DNA from: Acidobacteriota bacterium
Lineage (GTDB): Bacteria; Acidobacteriota; Blastocatellia; Pyrinomonadales; Pyrinomonadaceae
NCBI GenBank assembly: GCA_023436495.1
Contig: JAEZIT010000055.1
Location: forward strand, 1 to 64,000
DNA length: 64,000 bases
Direction of reading: 5' to 3'
Positions 44,783-53,952 of this stretch are shown here, piece after piece. Position numbers and translations under genes: made by a program. The notes under the pieces are model-generated. The model was given only the letters and a program-made list of their open reading frames with translations. It had not been told where the DNA came from and did no database searches. The stretch's first letter is position 1; the number at the start of each line of letters is the position of its first letter.

Positions 44783-45400
44783 ATGAGATCGTATATCGAA
44801 AGATCGATGACTTACACGGAATATTTGGGCCTCATCGACTCACTACTGCTGGAAGGAAAGACCACAGGCCCGAACCAGTCGGCCGACATGTTTGGCTATG
44901 CGAAGCTTAATCGTCAACGCCTTGGACGGCTCGAAAAGACGGTCGTGCTTCGGGATAGCACGAAAAACACCGTTCGATCGAGCACGCGGCCGATGATCTG
45001 GTTGTTGATCACGGAAGGCTGGTGCGGTGATGCAGCGCAGAATATCCCCGTGATCGAGAAAATTGCGGCGGAAAACGCTAATATTGAAACACGGTATATT
45101 TTGCGTGACGAGAACCTTGAGTTGATAGATCGTTATCTTACGAATGGCGCGCGTGCTATACCAAAACTGATAGCACTGGACGCCGAAACGCTCGAGGTGC
45201 TCTTTACATGGGGTGCGCGGCCGCAGGCGGCACAGGACTATTTTTTGGAGCAGAAAGCACTTGGCGCCGAAAAAGCCGTTATCATGGAAGGTTTACAGCG
45301 CTGGTATAATTCAGATAAGGGTGAATCCGTACAGGATGATTTCGAAGCGCTTCTGAAGGGAATTTCGGTTAGTGCGGAAACGGTATCGGCGATAGTTTAG
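44783..45400 (+). CDS. Thioredoxin-like protein with WCGD motif
   Basis: A 205-residue protein of the Thioredoxin_9 type. The fold is seen in RPMIWLLITEGWCGDAAQNI (about 70-90), where the usual CxxC is WCGD, so only one active-site Cys remains. The cis-Pro region is NGARAIPKLIAL. A single-Cys thioredoxin fold suits formation of mixed disulfides or binding rather than disulfide reduction. GGGGG lies just upstream of ATG 44783; ATG 44807 is also possible. The 171 bases before it show no convincing signal. Confidence 0.88.
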   Translation: MRSYIERSMTYTEYLGLIDSLLLEGKTTGPNQSADMFGYAKLNRQRLGRLEKTVVLRDSTKNTVRSSTRPMIWLLITEGWCGDAAQNIPVIEKIAAENANIETRYILRDENLELIDRYLTNGARAIPKLIALDAETLEVLFTWGARPQAAQDYFLEQKALGAEKAVIMEGLQRWYNSDKGESVQDDFEALLKGISVSAETVSAIV

Positions 45401-45408
45401 ACGACTTT

Positions 45409-45479
45409 CGCGAAGCACCGGTGCGAGACCGAAGAGTGCGAACCTCCTGTCGAATTTGGTTTTGCACCGGCGCTTCGCG
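45409..45479 (+). repeat. Long imperfect inverted repeat before the MDR oxidoreductase gene
   Basis: 16-base arms (45409-45424 and 45464-45479) pair with one mismatch around a 39-base loop. The left arm contains the palindrome GCACCGGTGC. The right arm ends on the first G of the GGAG ribosome-binding site (45479-45482), so folding could mask it. Confidence 0.6.
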
Positions 45480-45491
45480 GAGAATTTTATT

Positions 45492-46502
45492 GTGAGAGCA
45501 TACGAGATACAGGAATTCGGGATCGAGAACCTTAAGATCGTCAACAAGGAAATGCCGGCGCCGTCGGCAGGAGAGGTGCTCATACGCGTTCACGCGACCT
45601 CGATCAATTTCCGCGACCTAATGGTCATTGAGGGCAAATATAACCCTCGAATGAAACTGCCGGCAATACCTTTTTCGGACGGAGCGGGCGAGATCGTCGG
45701 CGTCGGCGAAGGCGTTACGCGTTGGAGCATTGGCGACCGCGTATGCCCGATCTTCGCACAAGGTTGGTTCGACGGCGAACCTGACCAGGAAAAATCTCGA
45801 ACCGCGCTCGGAGCCGGAGCGCATTGGAACGGGGTGCTGCGTGAGTACGCTGTATTTTCGGAAAAAGGCGTTGTCGCGTTTCCCGAACATCTCTCGTACG
45901 AAGAGGCTGCAACATTGCCATGCGCGGGGATCACCGCCTGGAATGCGCTTGTTGAAGGCGGGAAGTTAAAGGCGGGCGAGACGGTCCTAACACTGGGTAC
46001 GGGAGGCGTTTCGATCTTTGCGGTCCAATTCGCGAAGATGCTCGGAGCCGCGGTGATCTCGACGAGCAGCAGCGATGCGAAACTCATGATGCTTCGCGAT
46101 CTCGGTGTTGAACATACGATAAATTACCGCGAGACCGAGAACTGGGATGCGACGGTGCTTGAAGTGACCGGCGGTCGCGGGGTCGATCATGTCGTTGAGG
46201 TCGGCGGCAGTGGCACTTTGAAACGTTCGGTCAACGCGGCCCGGTTTGGCGGGCACGTCGCGCTGATCGGGGCGTTGACGGAGGCCGGCGATTTCAGCCA
46301 TGTTCCTGTATTTATGAAATCGGTCCGTCTGCAGGGCATTTTTACCGGCTCGCGGCGGATGTTCGAAGACATGAACAGGGCTATCCAGACCAACCAGATG
46401 CGGCCTGTGATAGACCGCACATTTGGTTTCGAAGAAGTGGCTGAAGCGCTGCGCTATATGCAGAGCGGATCGCATTTCGGCAAGATAGTAATTAGTTTTT
46501 GA
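45492..46502 (+). CDS. MDR family NAD(P)-dependent alcohol dehydrogenase / quinone oxidoreductase
   Basis: A 336-residue medium-chain dehydrogenase. The N-terminal GroES-like domain has SAGEVLIRVHATSINFRDLM and AGEIVGVGEGVTRWSIGDRV. The Rossmann domain has GETVLTLGTGGVSIFAVQFA and GGRGVDHVVEVGG. Zinc ligands of classical alcohol dehydrogenases are lacking, which points to the quinone oxidoreductase side of the family, a fit with the stress-gene neighbours. The start is GTG 45492 with GGAG nine bases upstream. The open frame continues to 45456, but that region forms the inverted repeat. Confidence 0.9.
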   Translation: MRAYEIQEFGIENLKIVNKEMPAPSAGEVLIRVHATSINFRDLMVIEGKYNPRMKLPAIPFSDGAGEIVGVGEGVTRWSIGDRVCPIFAQGWFDGEPDQEKSRTALGAGAHWNGVLREYAVFSEKGVVAFPEHLSYEEAATLPCAGITAWNALVEGGKLKAGETVLTLGTGGVSIFAVQFAKMLGAAVISTSSSDAKLMMLRDLGVEHTINYRETENWDATVLEVTGGRGVDHVVEVGGSGTLKRSVNAARFGGHVALIGALTEAGDFSHVPVFMKSVRLQGIFTGSRRMFEDMNRAIQTNQMRPVIDRTFGFEEVAEALRYMQSGSHFGKIVISF

Positions 46503-46564
46503 AAATATTTCGGACCTATTGAACGGGCTCATGTTTACCGCTGGATACAGCAAGGAGCAGACCT

Positions 46565-47200
46565 ATGAATATTGGGATAATCGGTACAGGAAACATCGGA
46601 TCGAACGCGGCCCGACTGTTCACGGTAGCGGGACATAAGGTCGCTATCAGCAATTCGCGCGGCCCGCAAACGCTTAAGGAATTGTCGGAAGAACTGGGCG
46701 ACAACGCCACGGCGCTTCCGATAGAGGAAACGATCGTCTTCGGAGACGTGATATTGATCGCGATCCCGTTCGGTCGTTACACTGAATTGCCTGTAAATGT
46801 TTGGGACAACAAGATCGTGATCGACGCCAATAATTATTATCCCGAGCGCGACGGGCAGTTTCCCGAATTGGACAACGGCTCGACGACATCGAGCGAGATG
46901 CTTGAGAAGCACCTCGGCGGCGCACGGCTCGTCAAAGGATTTAATACGATCTGGTTCGAGCATTTGAAATCGCAAGGGGACGCGTCGCTGCCAACGGACA
47001 AGCGGCGGGCGGTCTTTATCGCCGGTGACGATTCCGAAGCAAAGGCGATCGTGGCAAAATTGATCGAAGATATCGGATTTGCGGCGGTGGACACGGGGTT
47101 TTTACACGATGGCGGAAAGAAACAGCAGCCCGGTACCGAGATCTATAACATAACGATCAATGCAAGGGACGCCGCAGCCGCTATCGCAGCCGGAGTTTAA
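46565..47200 (+). CDS. NADPH-dependent F420 reductase-like protein
   Basis: A 211-residue protein related to COG2085. The N-terminal dinucleotide-binding fold is IGIIGTGNIGSNAARLF with SNSRGP after the second strand, a pattern that favours NADPH. It also has VVLIA-type DVILIAIPFG, KIVIDANNYYPERDG and RLVKGFNTI. Relatives reduce coenzyme F420 or act as metalloreductases. F420 use here is unproven, and the LLM-family gene downstream could use FMN instead. AAGGAG lies about 10 bases before ATG 46565. The next gene begins three bases after the stop. Confidence 0.88.
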   Translation: MNIGIIGTGNIGSNAARLFTVAGHKVAISNSRGPQTLKELSEELGDNATALPIEETIVFGDVILIAIPFGRYTELPVNVWDNKIVIDANNYYPERDGQFPELDNGSTTSSEMLEKHLGGARLVKGFNTIWFEHLKSQGDASLPTDKRRAVFIAGDDSEAKAIVAKLIEDIGFAAVDTGFLHDGGKKQQPGTEIYNITINARDAAAAIAAGV

Positions 47201-47203
47201 GCA

Positions 47204-48238
47204 ATGAAGAAATTCCCAGAGATCCCGATCTCGGTACTGGACCTTGCGCCGGTCGGAGAAGGTTTCGATGTGCCAGAAGCACTGCGGAATACGTTGGACC
47301 TGGCGCGCCATACAGAGCGTCTCGGGTACAATCGATTCTGGCTAGCCGAACATCATTCGATGCCGGCCATCGCAAGTGCAGCGACATCGGTTGTGATGGG
47401 TTATGTTGCGGCCGGAACGTCCACGATCCGCGTCGGTTCGGGCGGCATCATGTTGTCGAACCACGCTCCGCTCTTGATCGCGGAACAGTTCGGTACGCTC
47501 GAATCGATCTATCCAGGAAGGATAGACCTGGGCCTAGGCCGTGCTCCGGGAACGGATAGATTGACGATGCGGGCATTGCGCCACAGGATAGAAGCCGAGG
47601 ATGAATTTCCGGAACTTCTAGCGGAGCTGCAATTCTTCCTTAAGGAGCCGATCGAAGGACAAAAACTCCGCGCAGTTCCGGGCGAGGGGTTAAATATTCC
47701 GATCTGGCTGCTTGGTTCGAGCGGCTTTAGCGCGCGGCTCGCGGGTGAATTGGGGCTGCCGTTTTCCTTCGCGGGGCATTTCTCGCCTGAATTTATTGTC
47801 CCGGCAATACAGCTTTACCGCGAATCGTTCCGGCCGTCGGCGGAGCTGAAGGAACCGTACGCGATGCTGGCGGTCAATGCCATTGCAGCCGACAGCCCCG
47901 AAGAAGCGTGGCGGCTCGCCACGTCACAGTTTCAAACGTTCCTGCGTATGATTCGCGGGCAGACGGGCAAATTGCCGCCGCCGGTCCATGATATGGACGC
48001 TATATGTACGCCGGATGAAAAGGCGGCCGTTAATTCGCGGCTGGCGGGTTCCGTTATTGGCAGCAGGGAAGAGATACGCGATGGTTTTGAACGACTGATA
48101 GAATTAGTGCAGCCGGATGAATTCATTTTGAACGCATTGATCCATGATCATACCGCGAGGCTCCGGTCATATGAGATCATCGCAGATGTATGGAAGGGCG
48201 AGGCAGAAAACGCTTCGAAATTCCGCGTTAGTGTGTAA
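47204..48238 (+). CDS. LLM class flavin-dependent oxidoreductase (luciferase-like)
   Basis: A 344-residue protein of the bacterial luciferase-like superfamily, MsnO8 type. Markers are [13 protein letters not shown] at the N-terminus, [53 protein letters not shown] and [19 protein letters not shown]. Such enzymes use FMNH2 or F420H2 with oxygen or as dehydrogenases; the substrate is unknown. The three-base gap to the F420-reductase-like gene suggests that one regenerates the reduced flavin or deazaflavin for the other. Confidence 0.92.
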   Translation: MKKFPEIPISVLDLAPVGEGFDVPEALRNTLDLARHTERLGYNRFWLAEHHSMPAIASAATSVVMGYVAAGTSTIRVGSGGIMLSNHAPLLIAEQFGTLESIYPGRIDLGLGRAPGTDRLTMRALRHRIEAEDEFPELLAELQFFLKEPIEGQKLRAVPGEGLNIPIWLLGSSGFSARLAGELGLPFSFAGHFSPEFIVPAIQLYRESFRPSAELKEPYAMLAVNAIAADSPEEAWRLATSQFQTFLRMIRGQTGKLPPPVHDMDAICTPDEKAAVNSRLAGSVIGSREEIRDGFERLIELVQPDEFILNALIHDHTARLRSYEIIADVWKGEAENASKFRVSV

Positions 48239-48269
48239 GCAAATAAGAAGGCAGCAGGAGGAAAAACAA

Positions 48270-48695
48270 ATGAAACGAAGTGCGGAAGCAAAATGGCAGG
48301 GCAGCATTACCGAAGGCAGCGGAGACATAAAGACGGAAAGCGGAGCTTTCGAGGGGAAGTATTCTTTCAGTTCGCGATTCGGCGACGACCGTAAGGCGAC
48401 GAACCCCGAGGAATTGATCGCCGGCGCGCTTGCGGCTTGTTATTCAATGGCGCTCACGGGAGCTGCCGGAAAGGCGGGATTCACGCCGAAAAGCGTTGAT
48501 ACTAAAGCATACGTAACCATCGAAAAGCAGGAGGCAGGATTCCATATTCCTAAGATCGACCTTGAGACGCAGGCGAGCATTGACGGCATCGACGAAGATG
48601 CGTTTCAAAAGCTGGCGGAAGAGACAAAGAAAACGTGTCCGGTTTCGAAGGTCCTCGCTGGAGCGGAAATTTCACTCACGGCCTCTTTGATTTAA
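48270..48695 (+). CDS. OsmC family peroxiredoxin
   Basis: A 141-residue OsmC/Ohr family protein that reduces organic hydroperoxides through two cysteines. Both are present: ALAACYSMAL (peroxidatic Cys, about 60) and KTCPVSKVL (about 124). NPEELIAGALAAC is the family motif. ATG 48270 has a strong AGGAGG site eight bases upstream. The frame stays open to 48144, but that overlaps the LLM gene and is not used. It fits the stress role of the block and may draw electrons from the thioredoxin gene that follows. Confidence 0.95.
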   Translation: MKRSAEAKWQGSITEGSGDIKTESGAFEGKYSFSSRFGDDRKATNPEELIAGALAACYSMALTGAAGKAGFTPKSVDTKAYVTIEKQEAGFHIPKIDLETQASIDGIDEDAFQKLAEETKKTCPVSKVLAGAEISLTASLI

Positions 48696-48740
48696 ACAGC
48701 AGGGCTTTTTAGAATTAGAGATATCATAAGGAGACTAGAA

Positions 48741-49094
48741 ATGGGAGAATTTGCAAAAGCAATAACAGATTCAAATTTTGAGACGGACGTACTGGGTTCG
48801 GAAAAGCCGGTGCTGGTGGATTTCTGGGCCGAGTGGTGCGCTCCGTGCCGCATGATCGCGCCGTCGGTCGAAGCGGTTGCTGAAGAATACGAAGGCAAGG
48901 CAGGCGTGTTCAAGATGAACGTCGATGAGAATATCAACGTTCCGCAGCGTTACGGCATTCGCGGTATTCCGACGCTGATCGTCTTTAAGGGCGGTCAGGA
49001 GCAGGAAAGGATCGTTGGCGCGGTCACGCGCGAAGCGATCGCACGCGTTGTCGATAAGTATGTGGACAGCAAGGCTGAAGCTTCCGCTGAATAG
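48741..49094 (+). CDS. trxA: Thioredoxin
   Basis: A 117-residue thioredoxin with DFWAEWCAPCRMIAP (active site CAPC rather than the commoner CGPC) and the cis-Pro in RGIPTLIVFKGG. It reduces protein disulfides in the cytoplasm with electrons from thioredoxin reductase, which is not in this window. AAGGAG lies seven bases before ATG 48741. It is the last gene of the redox block and ends at a strong terminator. Confidence 0.96.
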   Translation: MGEFAKAITDSNFETDVLGSEKPVLVDFWAEWCAPCRMIAPSVEAVAEEYEGKAGVFKMNVDENINVPQRYGIRGIPTLIVFKGGQEQERIVGAVTREAIARVVDKYVDSKAEASAE

Positions 49095-49114
49095 GCGTTT
49101 AATTCATTACAAGC

Positions 49115-49150
49115 AAAAAAGGTTGGCGATATGTGTCGCCAACCTTTTTT
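49115..49150 (+). terminator. Bidirectional terminator between trxA and FG-GAP gene
   Basis: A 15-bp perfect stem (49115-49129 with 49136-49150), A-rich on one side and T-rich on the other, with a 6-base loop. It serves both convergent genes. Confidence 0.92.
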
Positions 49151-49157
49151 AATTGAC

Positions 49158-50807
49158 TTAGTCGAGCCCGCGAACGTTCCAGGGGGCGATAGGATAATCG
49201 CCCTGCTGACCCCATTGCGTAAAGCCGAAAGCACCACCGAACGATGAATTCCGTACCCAGAATCCGGTCTGGCCGGCGTTCGCGCTTTCACGCCAGACGG
49301 CTACGTCCGTGCGTCCGTCTCCGTCATAATCGCCCGGAGCAGGAACATCGGTGAGCACGGATCCAAACACGATCGGCTGAGCACCGGTGCCGCCGCCGTC
49401 ACGCTCGAGGATGTACCATTCGCCGGCGAGCGTAAGGTTCGGACGAATGACGCAGAAATCCGATCTTCCGTCACCGTCGAAATCGCCGGGAACGACGAGG
49501 TCGTTAGCAAGGCCCCAGTCGATAAATTCGACAGCGCCATCAGAGGAACGCAGAATAACGAACTGGCCGTTCGCAGGGTTCGTCGAGCTGGGCTGGCGTA
49601 CACAGAAATCGTATTTCCCATCGCCGTCATAATCCCCCGAAACTGCTCCGATTACGGACGTGCCTCCGAAGGGCACAAACGTTATCTGGCCGTTTGGATT
49701 GTTCAAGGATCCACGGTAATAAAAGTAACCCTGGGCGCCACTGCGATAAACGGCGGGATCAGCTTTTCCGTCGCCATCATAATCGCCGGTGACACCTGGG
49801 TCGTCGCCGTCCTGGCCGAATTGCTCAATACGAAGCGTGCCTGTGCCACTCTCGATGATGTAGTAAACGGCCTGTGCACCGGCGCGCCAGACCGCTATAT
49901 CGTCCTTGCCGTCGCCGTCAAAATCTTCGGGCACAGGAATGTCCGACATAAGGCCGAATTGGAAGGCAAGCGTCGATCCGGTCCCGTTCATGTTGACCCA
50001 GGTCGTCGCCGGGCCATCGGGCTGAGTTCCCCGGGAAACCGCAAAATCGGTACGTCCATCGCCGTTGATGTCGAGGTTGGTGCGGTTAGTGACATTGCCT
50101 GCTGCGGTCGTGACCGAAATATCGTCGATTCCGACCCATTCGTCCGTTCCGGCAGCGTTTACTGTCATTGTGCGAACCTCTACAAGCGGTTGGTTGTTCG
50201 CCGCAACCGGCAGAGTGACGTCAACAGGCGTGACCAGGGTTGCCTGATTCGGGCCGGTCGTTACGTCTGCAAAATATCCTCCCGGTACATTGATGAAGTT
50301 ACCGGTGTTACCAACGCGATACTGCACGTTAAGCTGCTGCACAGCATCATCGGCAGTATCGTCGATATCGCGTGCGTTAAACATTACGCGGATATTGCTC
50401 TGCCCGGCTGTATTAAGATGAATAACGATATTCGGCGCATCAGCGGTTCCCGATCCCTGCAAACCGATCGTTGGATTCGGCAATTCGAATTCACCGACGC
50501 CACCAGCAGTGCTCGCCGCGTTCGTAAGATTAGCTACGACATCGTGCGTGGTAAACGGCTGGATGATGGTACGGGCGTCGATGTTCGCCTGCGTCGTCGT
50601 CGTGATGTCACCGAGGTATCCGATGATACCGTTAACACCGGACCAATCATCGTTGGTAGTGATGATATTCGTTGACCAATTCTGCGCGAAGGGAATCGTC
50701 TGCGGCGTATTGTTGGCTTCGGCGACATTGGCCGAAATTCCCGACATATAAAACACGCTTAAACTAAAGACAGTAATTAAACTCCAGAGTTTTCTCTGCT
50801 TCTTCAT
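49158..50807 (-). CDS. Secreted FG-GAP/VCBS repeat protein
   Basis: A 549-residue exported protein with a signal peptide (about 1-32). The N-terminal 220 residues form a beta-rich domain of unknown type, possibly a proprotein-convertase-P-like or jelly-roll module. The C-terminal 320 residues hold about six FG-GAP repeats with calcium-binding motifs [26 protein letters not shown] and DYDGDGKADPAVYR, forming a beta-propeller. It is probably surface exposed, with adhesion possible. ATG 50807 has GAGGAG about six bases upstream. The same repeats are fused to a dehydrogenase at 56 kb. Confidence 0.9.
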   Translation of the reverse strand: MKKQRKLWSLITVFSLSVFYMSGISANVAEANNTPQTIPFAQNWSTNIITTNDDWSGVNGIIGYLGDITTTTQANIDARTIIQPFTTHDVVANLTNAASTAGGVGEFELPNPTIGLQGSGTADAPNIVIHLNTAGQSNIRVMFNARDIDDTADDAVQQLNVQYRVGNTGNFINVPGGYFADVTTGPNQATLVTPVDVTLPVAANNQPLVEVRTMTVNAAGTDEWVGIDDISVTTAAGNVTNRTNLDINGDGRTDFAVSRGTQPDGPATTWVNMNGTGSTLAFQFGLMSDIPVPEDFDGDGKDDIAVWRAGAQAVYYIIESGTGTLRIEQFGQDGDDPGVTGDYDGDGKADPAVYRSGAQGYFYYRGSLNNPNGQITFVPFGGTSVIGAVSGDYDGDGKYDFCVRQPSSTNPANGQFVILRSSDGAVEFIDWGLANDLVVPGDFDGDGRSDFCVIRPNLTLAGEWYILERDGGGTGAQPIVFGSVLTDVPAPGDYDGDGRTDVAVWRESANAGQTGFWVRNSSFGGAFGFTQWGQQGDYPIAPWNVRGLD

Positions 50808-51050
50808 TGTTTGCTCCTCAAAATATAAATGTAAAACTTGGCTTTTCGGGGGCTCATTAACCTAGGGTATTGCGAACTTCGAGCCTGAGTTCTCAGGAGT
50901 GCAAAACCGCGGCGAAGTGAGATATTACAGCAATTCCGGGTCGGTTGTGAATTGTCGGGCCATTAAATCATTATTAACCTGGCCCTGAAACCGAATTTAT
51001 ATCGGCCAGCGACATTTTCTGCTAAAATCGCAGAACGCGAGGTAAATTCT

Positions 51051-52163
51051 ATGCAGCGGCGAATACTATTGTTTTTGCTCGTCCCGGTCACGCTGTTTTC
51101 GGCGGCAGGTCTTGCGCAGGACAAGCCTAAAAACGACGATGATGAGGTGCTGAAGGTCGATACACAGCTCGTAGACGTTCCGATCGTAGTGACCGACAAG
51201 GCCGGCCGGCCGCTGCTGAATTTGAAGAAAGCCAACTTTGTCGTTTACGAAGACGACAAACGACAGGAATTAGCCGAATTTTCGACGACGAGCGCGCCGT
51301 TCGAGGTGGCACTCCTTCTCGATACTTCCGGATCGACGCGTGCCGATCTCCAGTTAATTCAACGCGCCGCGGAACAATTCATTGCTTCGCTTCGTCCCGG
51401 CGACCGCGTATCTGTCATCGCGTTCAACACGGACAGGGCCTCGGGCCGTGCCGTCGCCGTTAGCGAGGTGATCCGCCCGCTGACCGAAGACCGTACGGCG
51501 TTGCGGTCTGCACTTGAATCGGTCAGGACCAGCAATGGTACACCTTATTACGACGGCCTCATCCAGATAGTCGAAAAGGTCTTCGCGCGGCCCGCGAAGG
51601 ACGAATTCCGCGGGCGCCGCGCACTTGTAGCGTTGACCGACGGCGTTGATTCGACGAGTTCCGCTGGATTTGAAGAGGCGAAAGAACTGCTTCTACAAGC
51701 GGGCATTATCAGCTTTTTCATTCAGGTGGACACGCGTCCGTTTTTCGAAGACAACCTGCTCGGGGATTGTGAGACCGCAATTCGTTTTTCTCAGGCACAG
51801 ATCCGCCGTTACTACGCGAGCTTCAGCGCCAGATCCAATATCGAACGGACAACCGATTTTTGCCAACTGGGAGAGTTTGAACGGCTAGCGATCAGCAAGC
51901 GGCTCTATGAGTTGGCCGACACGGAAATGTCGGCTCTCGCGAAGGCCTCGGGCGGAAAAGTGTTTCCCGTAGGAGATCTAAGCGAGGCAAGAAATGCATT
52001 TCGTAGCGTTGCCGGCGAGATCGGTACGAACTACAGTCTCGCGTATTATCCCACCAATGATAAACACGACGGCACATATCGCAAGATTCGCGTTGAACTG
52101 AAGGGGGTTCCTGCCGGAGCGACCATCCGGGCGCGCGAAGGCTACACCGCGCCGCGGCAATGA
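51051..52163 (+). CDS. Secreted von Willebrand factor A protein (VWFA-related Acidobacterial domain)
   Basis: A 370-residue exported protein, third of its family here. A signal peptide (about 1-23) is followed by VLKVDTQLVDVPIVVTDKAG and VYEDDKRQELAEFS. The VWA metal site is DTSGS, the Thr in NGTPYYDG and LTDGVDST. A longer insert (about 225-290) separates this from the last part, which ends with TNYSLAYYPTNDKHDG. It diverges from the pair at 21-24 kb in this insert and has a short linker. GAGG lies nine bases before ATG 51051. Confidence 0.92.
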   Translation: MQRRILLFLLVPVTLFSAAGLAQDKPKNDDDEVLKVDTQLVDVPIVVTDKAGRPLLNLKKANFVVYEDDKRQELAEFSTTSAPFEVALLLDTSGSTRADLQLIQRAAEQFIASLRPGDRVSVIAFNTDRASGRAVAVSEVIRPLTEDRTALRSALESVRTSNGTPYYDGLIQIVEKVFARPAKDEFRGRRALVALTDGVDSTSSAGFEEAKELLLQAGIISFFIQVDTRPFFEDNLLGDCETAIRFSQAQIRRYYASFSARSNIERTTDFCQLGEFERLAISKRLYELADTEMSALAKASGGKVFPVGDLSEARNAFRSVAGEIGTNYSLAYYPTNDKHDGTYRKIRVELKGVPAGATIRAREGYTAPRQ

Positions 52164-52210
52164 TCGCATGCCGTATCGCTTTTCCTGACGGCACAGTCTA
52201 AAATTTATAT

Positions 52211-53389
52211 ATGGCTACGAAATTCGAACGCATCTGTTTGATGGTGCTGGACAGCGCCGGCATTGGCGCGATGCCAGACGCCGCCGATTGGGGCGACGCC
52301 GGAGCAGACACACTCGGAAACATTATGAGGACCCGGCAAGTGAATCTGCCTAACCTGCAGCGGCTCGGCCTCGGCAATATCCGCCCGCTCGAAGGCATCG
52401 AAGCAGTGGCAATGCCCACAGGGTCTTTTGGAAAATGCGCCCTCAGGTCAAACGGAAAGGACACAACCACCGGCCACTGGGAAATGGCCGGAATCATTCT
52501 CGATAAAGCGTTTCCAACGTTCCCGGAAGGTTTTCCGGCCCGCATCGTCGACCGTTTCGTGGAGGAGACAAAAGTTCCGGGGATTTTGGGCAACATTCCT
52601 GCTTCCGGCACTGAAATAATAAAGGAGCTAGGCGAGGAACACGTCCGCACAGGCAAGCCGATCGTATACACATCTGCTGATTCGGTTTTTCAGATCGCCG
52701 CACATGAAGAAGTCATTCCCGTTGAACGGTTGTACGAAATTTGTGAGACGGCGCGAAAGGTCCTCGATGGTGAAGATAAGGTAGGAAGGGTAATCGCCCG
52801 CCCTTTTATAGGCTCGACGGCCGACGATTTCAGACGTACGGAAAACCGCCACGATTATGCCGTCCCGCCGCCGCGGGAAAATCTTCTGCCAGTGCTTTCC
52901 GAAGCAGGATTCGACGTTGTATGCATCGGAAAGATCGCGTCTATCTATGATTCGATGGGCGTTACGGAAGATCTCGTCGCAAAGAACAACGACCAGACAA
53001 TGGATCAGACCGTGAACGCTCTGAGGTCAAGTTCGCGCGGATTGATATTCAGCAACCTCGTTGATTTTGATATGTTGTACGGCCATCGCCGCGACCCGGA
53101 AGGTTATGCGGCGGCGTTGGAGCATTTCGACAGGCGTTTGCCTGAGGTGCTCGACGCAATGAACGAACGCGACCTGCTGATCATCACTGCCGATCACGGC
53201 AACGACCCGACGTTTCGTGGTACAGATCACACCCGCGAATACGCGCCGCTGCTTGTGTATGGAAAAGCGGCACTTGCGGGCGTCGATCTTGGGACACGAG
53301 AAAGCCTTGCGGATATTGGCCGGACCATCGCGGATAATTTCGGAGTTGATCTTAAATCCGGCACCGGCTTTTTGGACGAGATCGCTTGA
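52211..53389 (+). CDS. deoB: Phosphopentomutase
   Basis: A 392-residue phosphopentomutase that interconverts ribose-1-phosphate and ribose-5-phosphate (and the deoxy forms) in nucleoside breakdown. It belongs to the same alkaline-phosphatase superfamily as the mutase homologue at 6.8 kb, but its active site is complete: VLDSAGIGAMPDA, the phosphorylated Thr in GKDTTTGHWEMAG, DFDMLYGHRRDP, and TADHGNDPTFRGTDHTRE with the metal ligands. It follows the VWA gene by 47 bases. A weak site precedes ATG 52211. Confidence 0.97.
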   Translation: MATKFERICLMVLDSAGIGAMPDAADWGDAGADTLGNIMRTRQVNLPNLQRLGLGNIRPLEGIEAVAMPTGSFGKCALRSNGKDTTTGHWEMAGIILDKAFPTFPEGFPARIVDRFVEETKVPGILGNIPASGTEIIKELGEEHVRTGKPIVYTSADSVFQIAAHEEVIPVERLYEICETARKVLDGEDKVGRVIARPFIGSTADDFRRTENRHDYAVPPPRENLLPVLSEAGFDVVCIGKIASIYDSMGVTEDLVAKNNDQTMDQTVNALRSSSRGLIFSNLVDFDMLYGHRRDPEGYAAALEHFDRRLPEVLDAMNERDLLIITADHGNDPTFRGTDHTREYAPLLVYGKAALAGVDLGTRESLADIGRTIADNFGVDLKSGTGFLDEIA

Positions 53390-53447
53390 TCGCGGTACAA
53401 CACGATAGAAATGGTACGCTGATCAGTAGCGAATTGGTATGGTTTAA

Positions 53448-53852
53448 CTACTTTGCTATCCGATGACCCACCAGAGCCAGCGGGACGAACGTCAACAGGC
53501 TGAGCACGCTAAACCAGATCGGTTGTCCGGGAAGAATGTTGAATAAGTACATTAATCCGCCGGCCATGATCAAGACCCCAACGATAAGGGGCAACACGGG
53601 GTTATTTCGCTGTTTCGAGACTTTTGTCGCCATCCAACCACCCGCGAGAGACCCCAGCATATATCCGAATAATACGGTCAAGTAATAGCCGATCGGGATC
53701 GTCCGAACATATGCCGCTGTTTCTTCCGGCGTCAGCCTCATCAAATTGCGCGGTGGCTGCGGGTTAAAAGCCGAAGCGATCATCTCAAAGATCAAAATAA
53801 TAGCCACGCCGATGATCCATCCCGTAATCACGCCCAAAACCTTTCGTCCCAT
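53448..53852 (-). CDS. Four-helix membrane protein of unknown function
   Basis: A 134-residue protein with four hydrophobic segments: LGVITGWIIGVAIILIFEMI, IGYYLTVLFGYMLGSLAGGW, VLPLIVGVLIMAGGLMYLF and WFSVLSLLTFVPLALVG. AGGAGG lies five bases before ATG 53852, a strong start signal. It converges on deoB. No named family is recognised. Confidence 0.75.
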   Translation of the reverse strand: MGRKVLGVITGWIIGVAIILIFEMIASAFNPQPPRNLMRLTPEETAAYVRTIPIGYYLTVLFGYMLGSLAGGWMATKVSKQRNNPVLPLIVGVLIMAGGLMYLFNILPGQPIWFSVLSLLTFVPLALVGHRIAK

Positions 53853-53952
53853 TTATCCTCCTCTCTGCTGTGGAAATCGGATAGAGCTCTTTAGCCTAGT
53901 TTTATACCCAAAACCCTTTCGCAGTCAAGGATTTTCGGAAACCCCCGGTGAT

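Noticed and set aside
50884..50897. Small palindrome CCTGAG-TT-CTCAGG upstream of the FG-GAP gene
   Set aside because: Too short to interpret and with no promoter that I can align to it.
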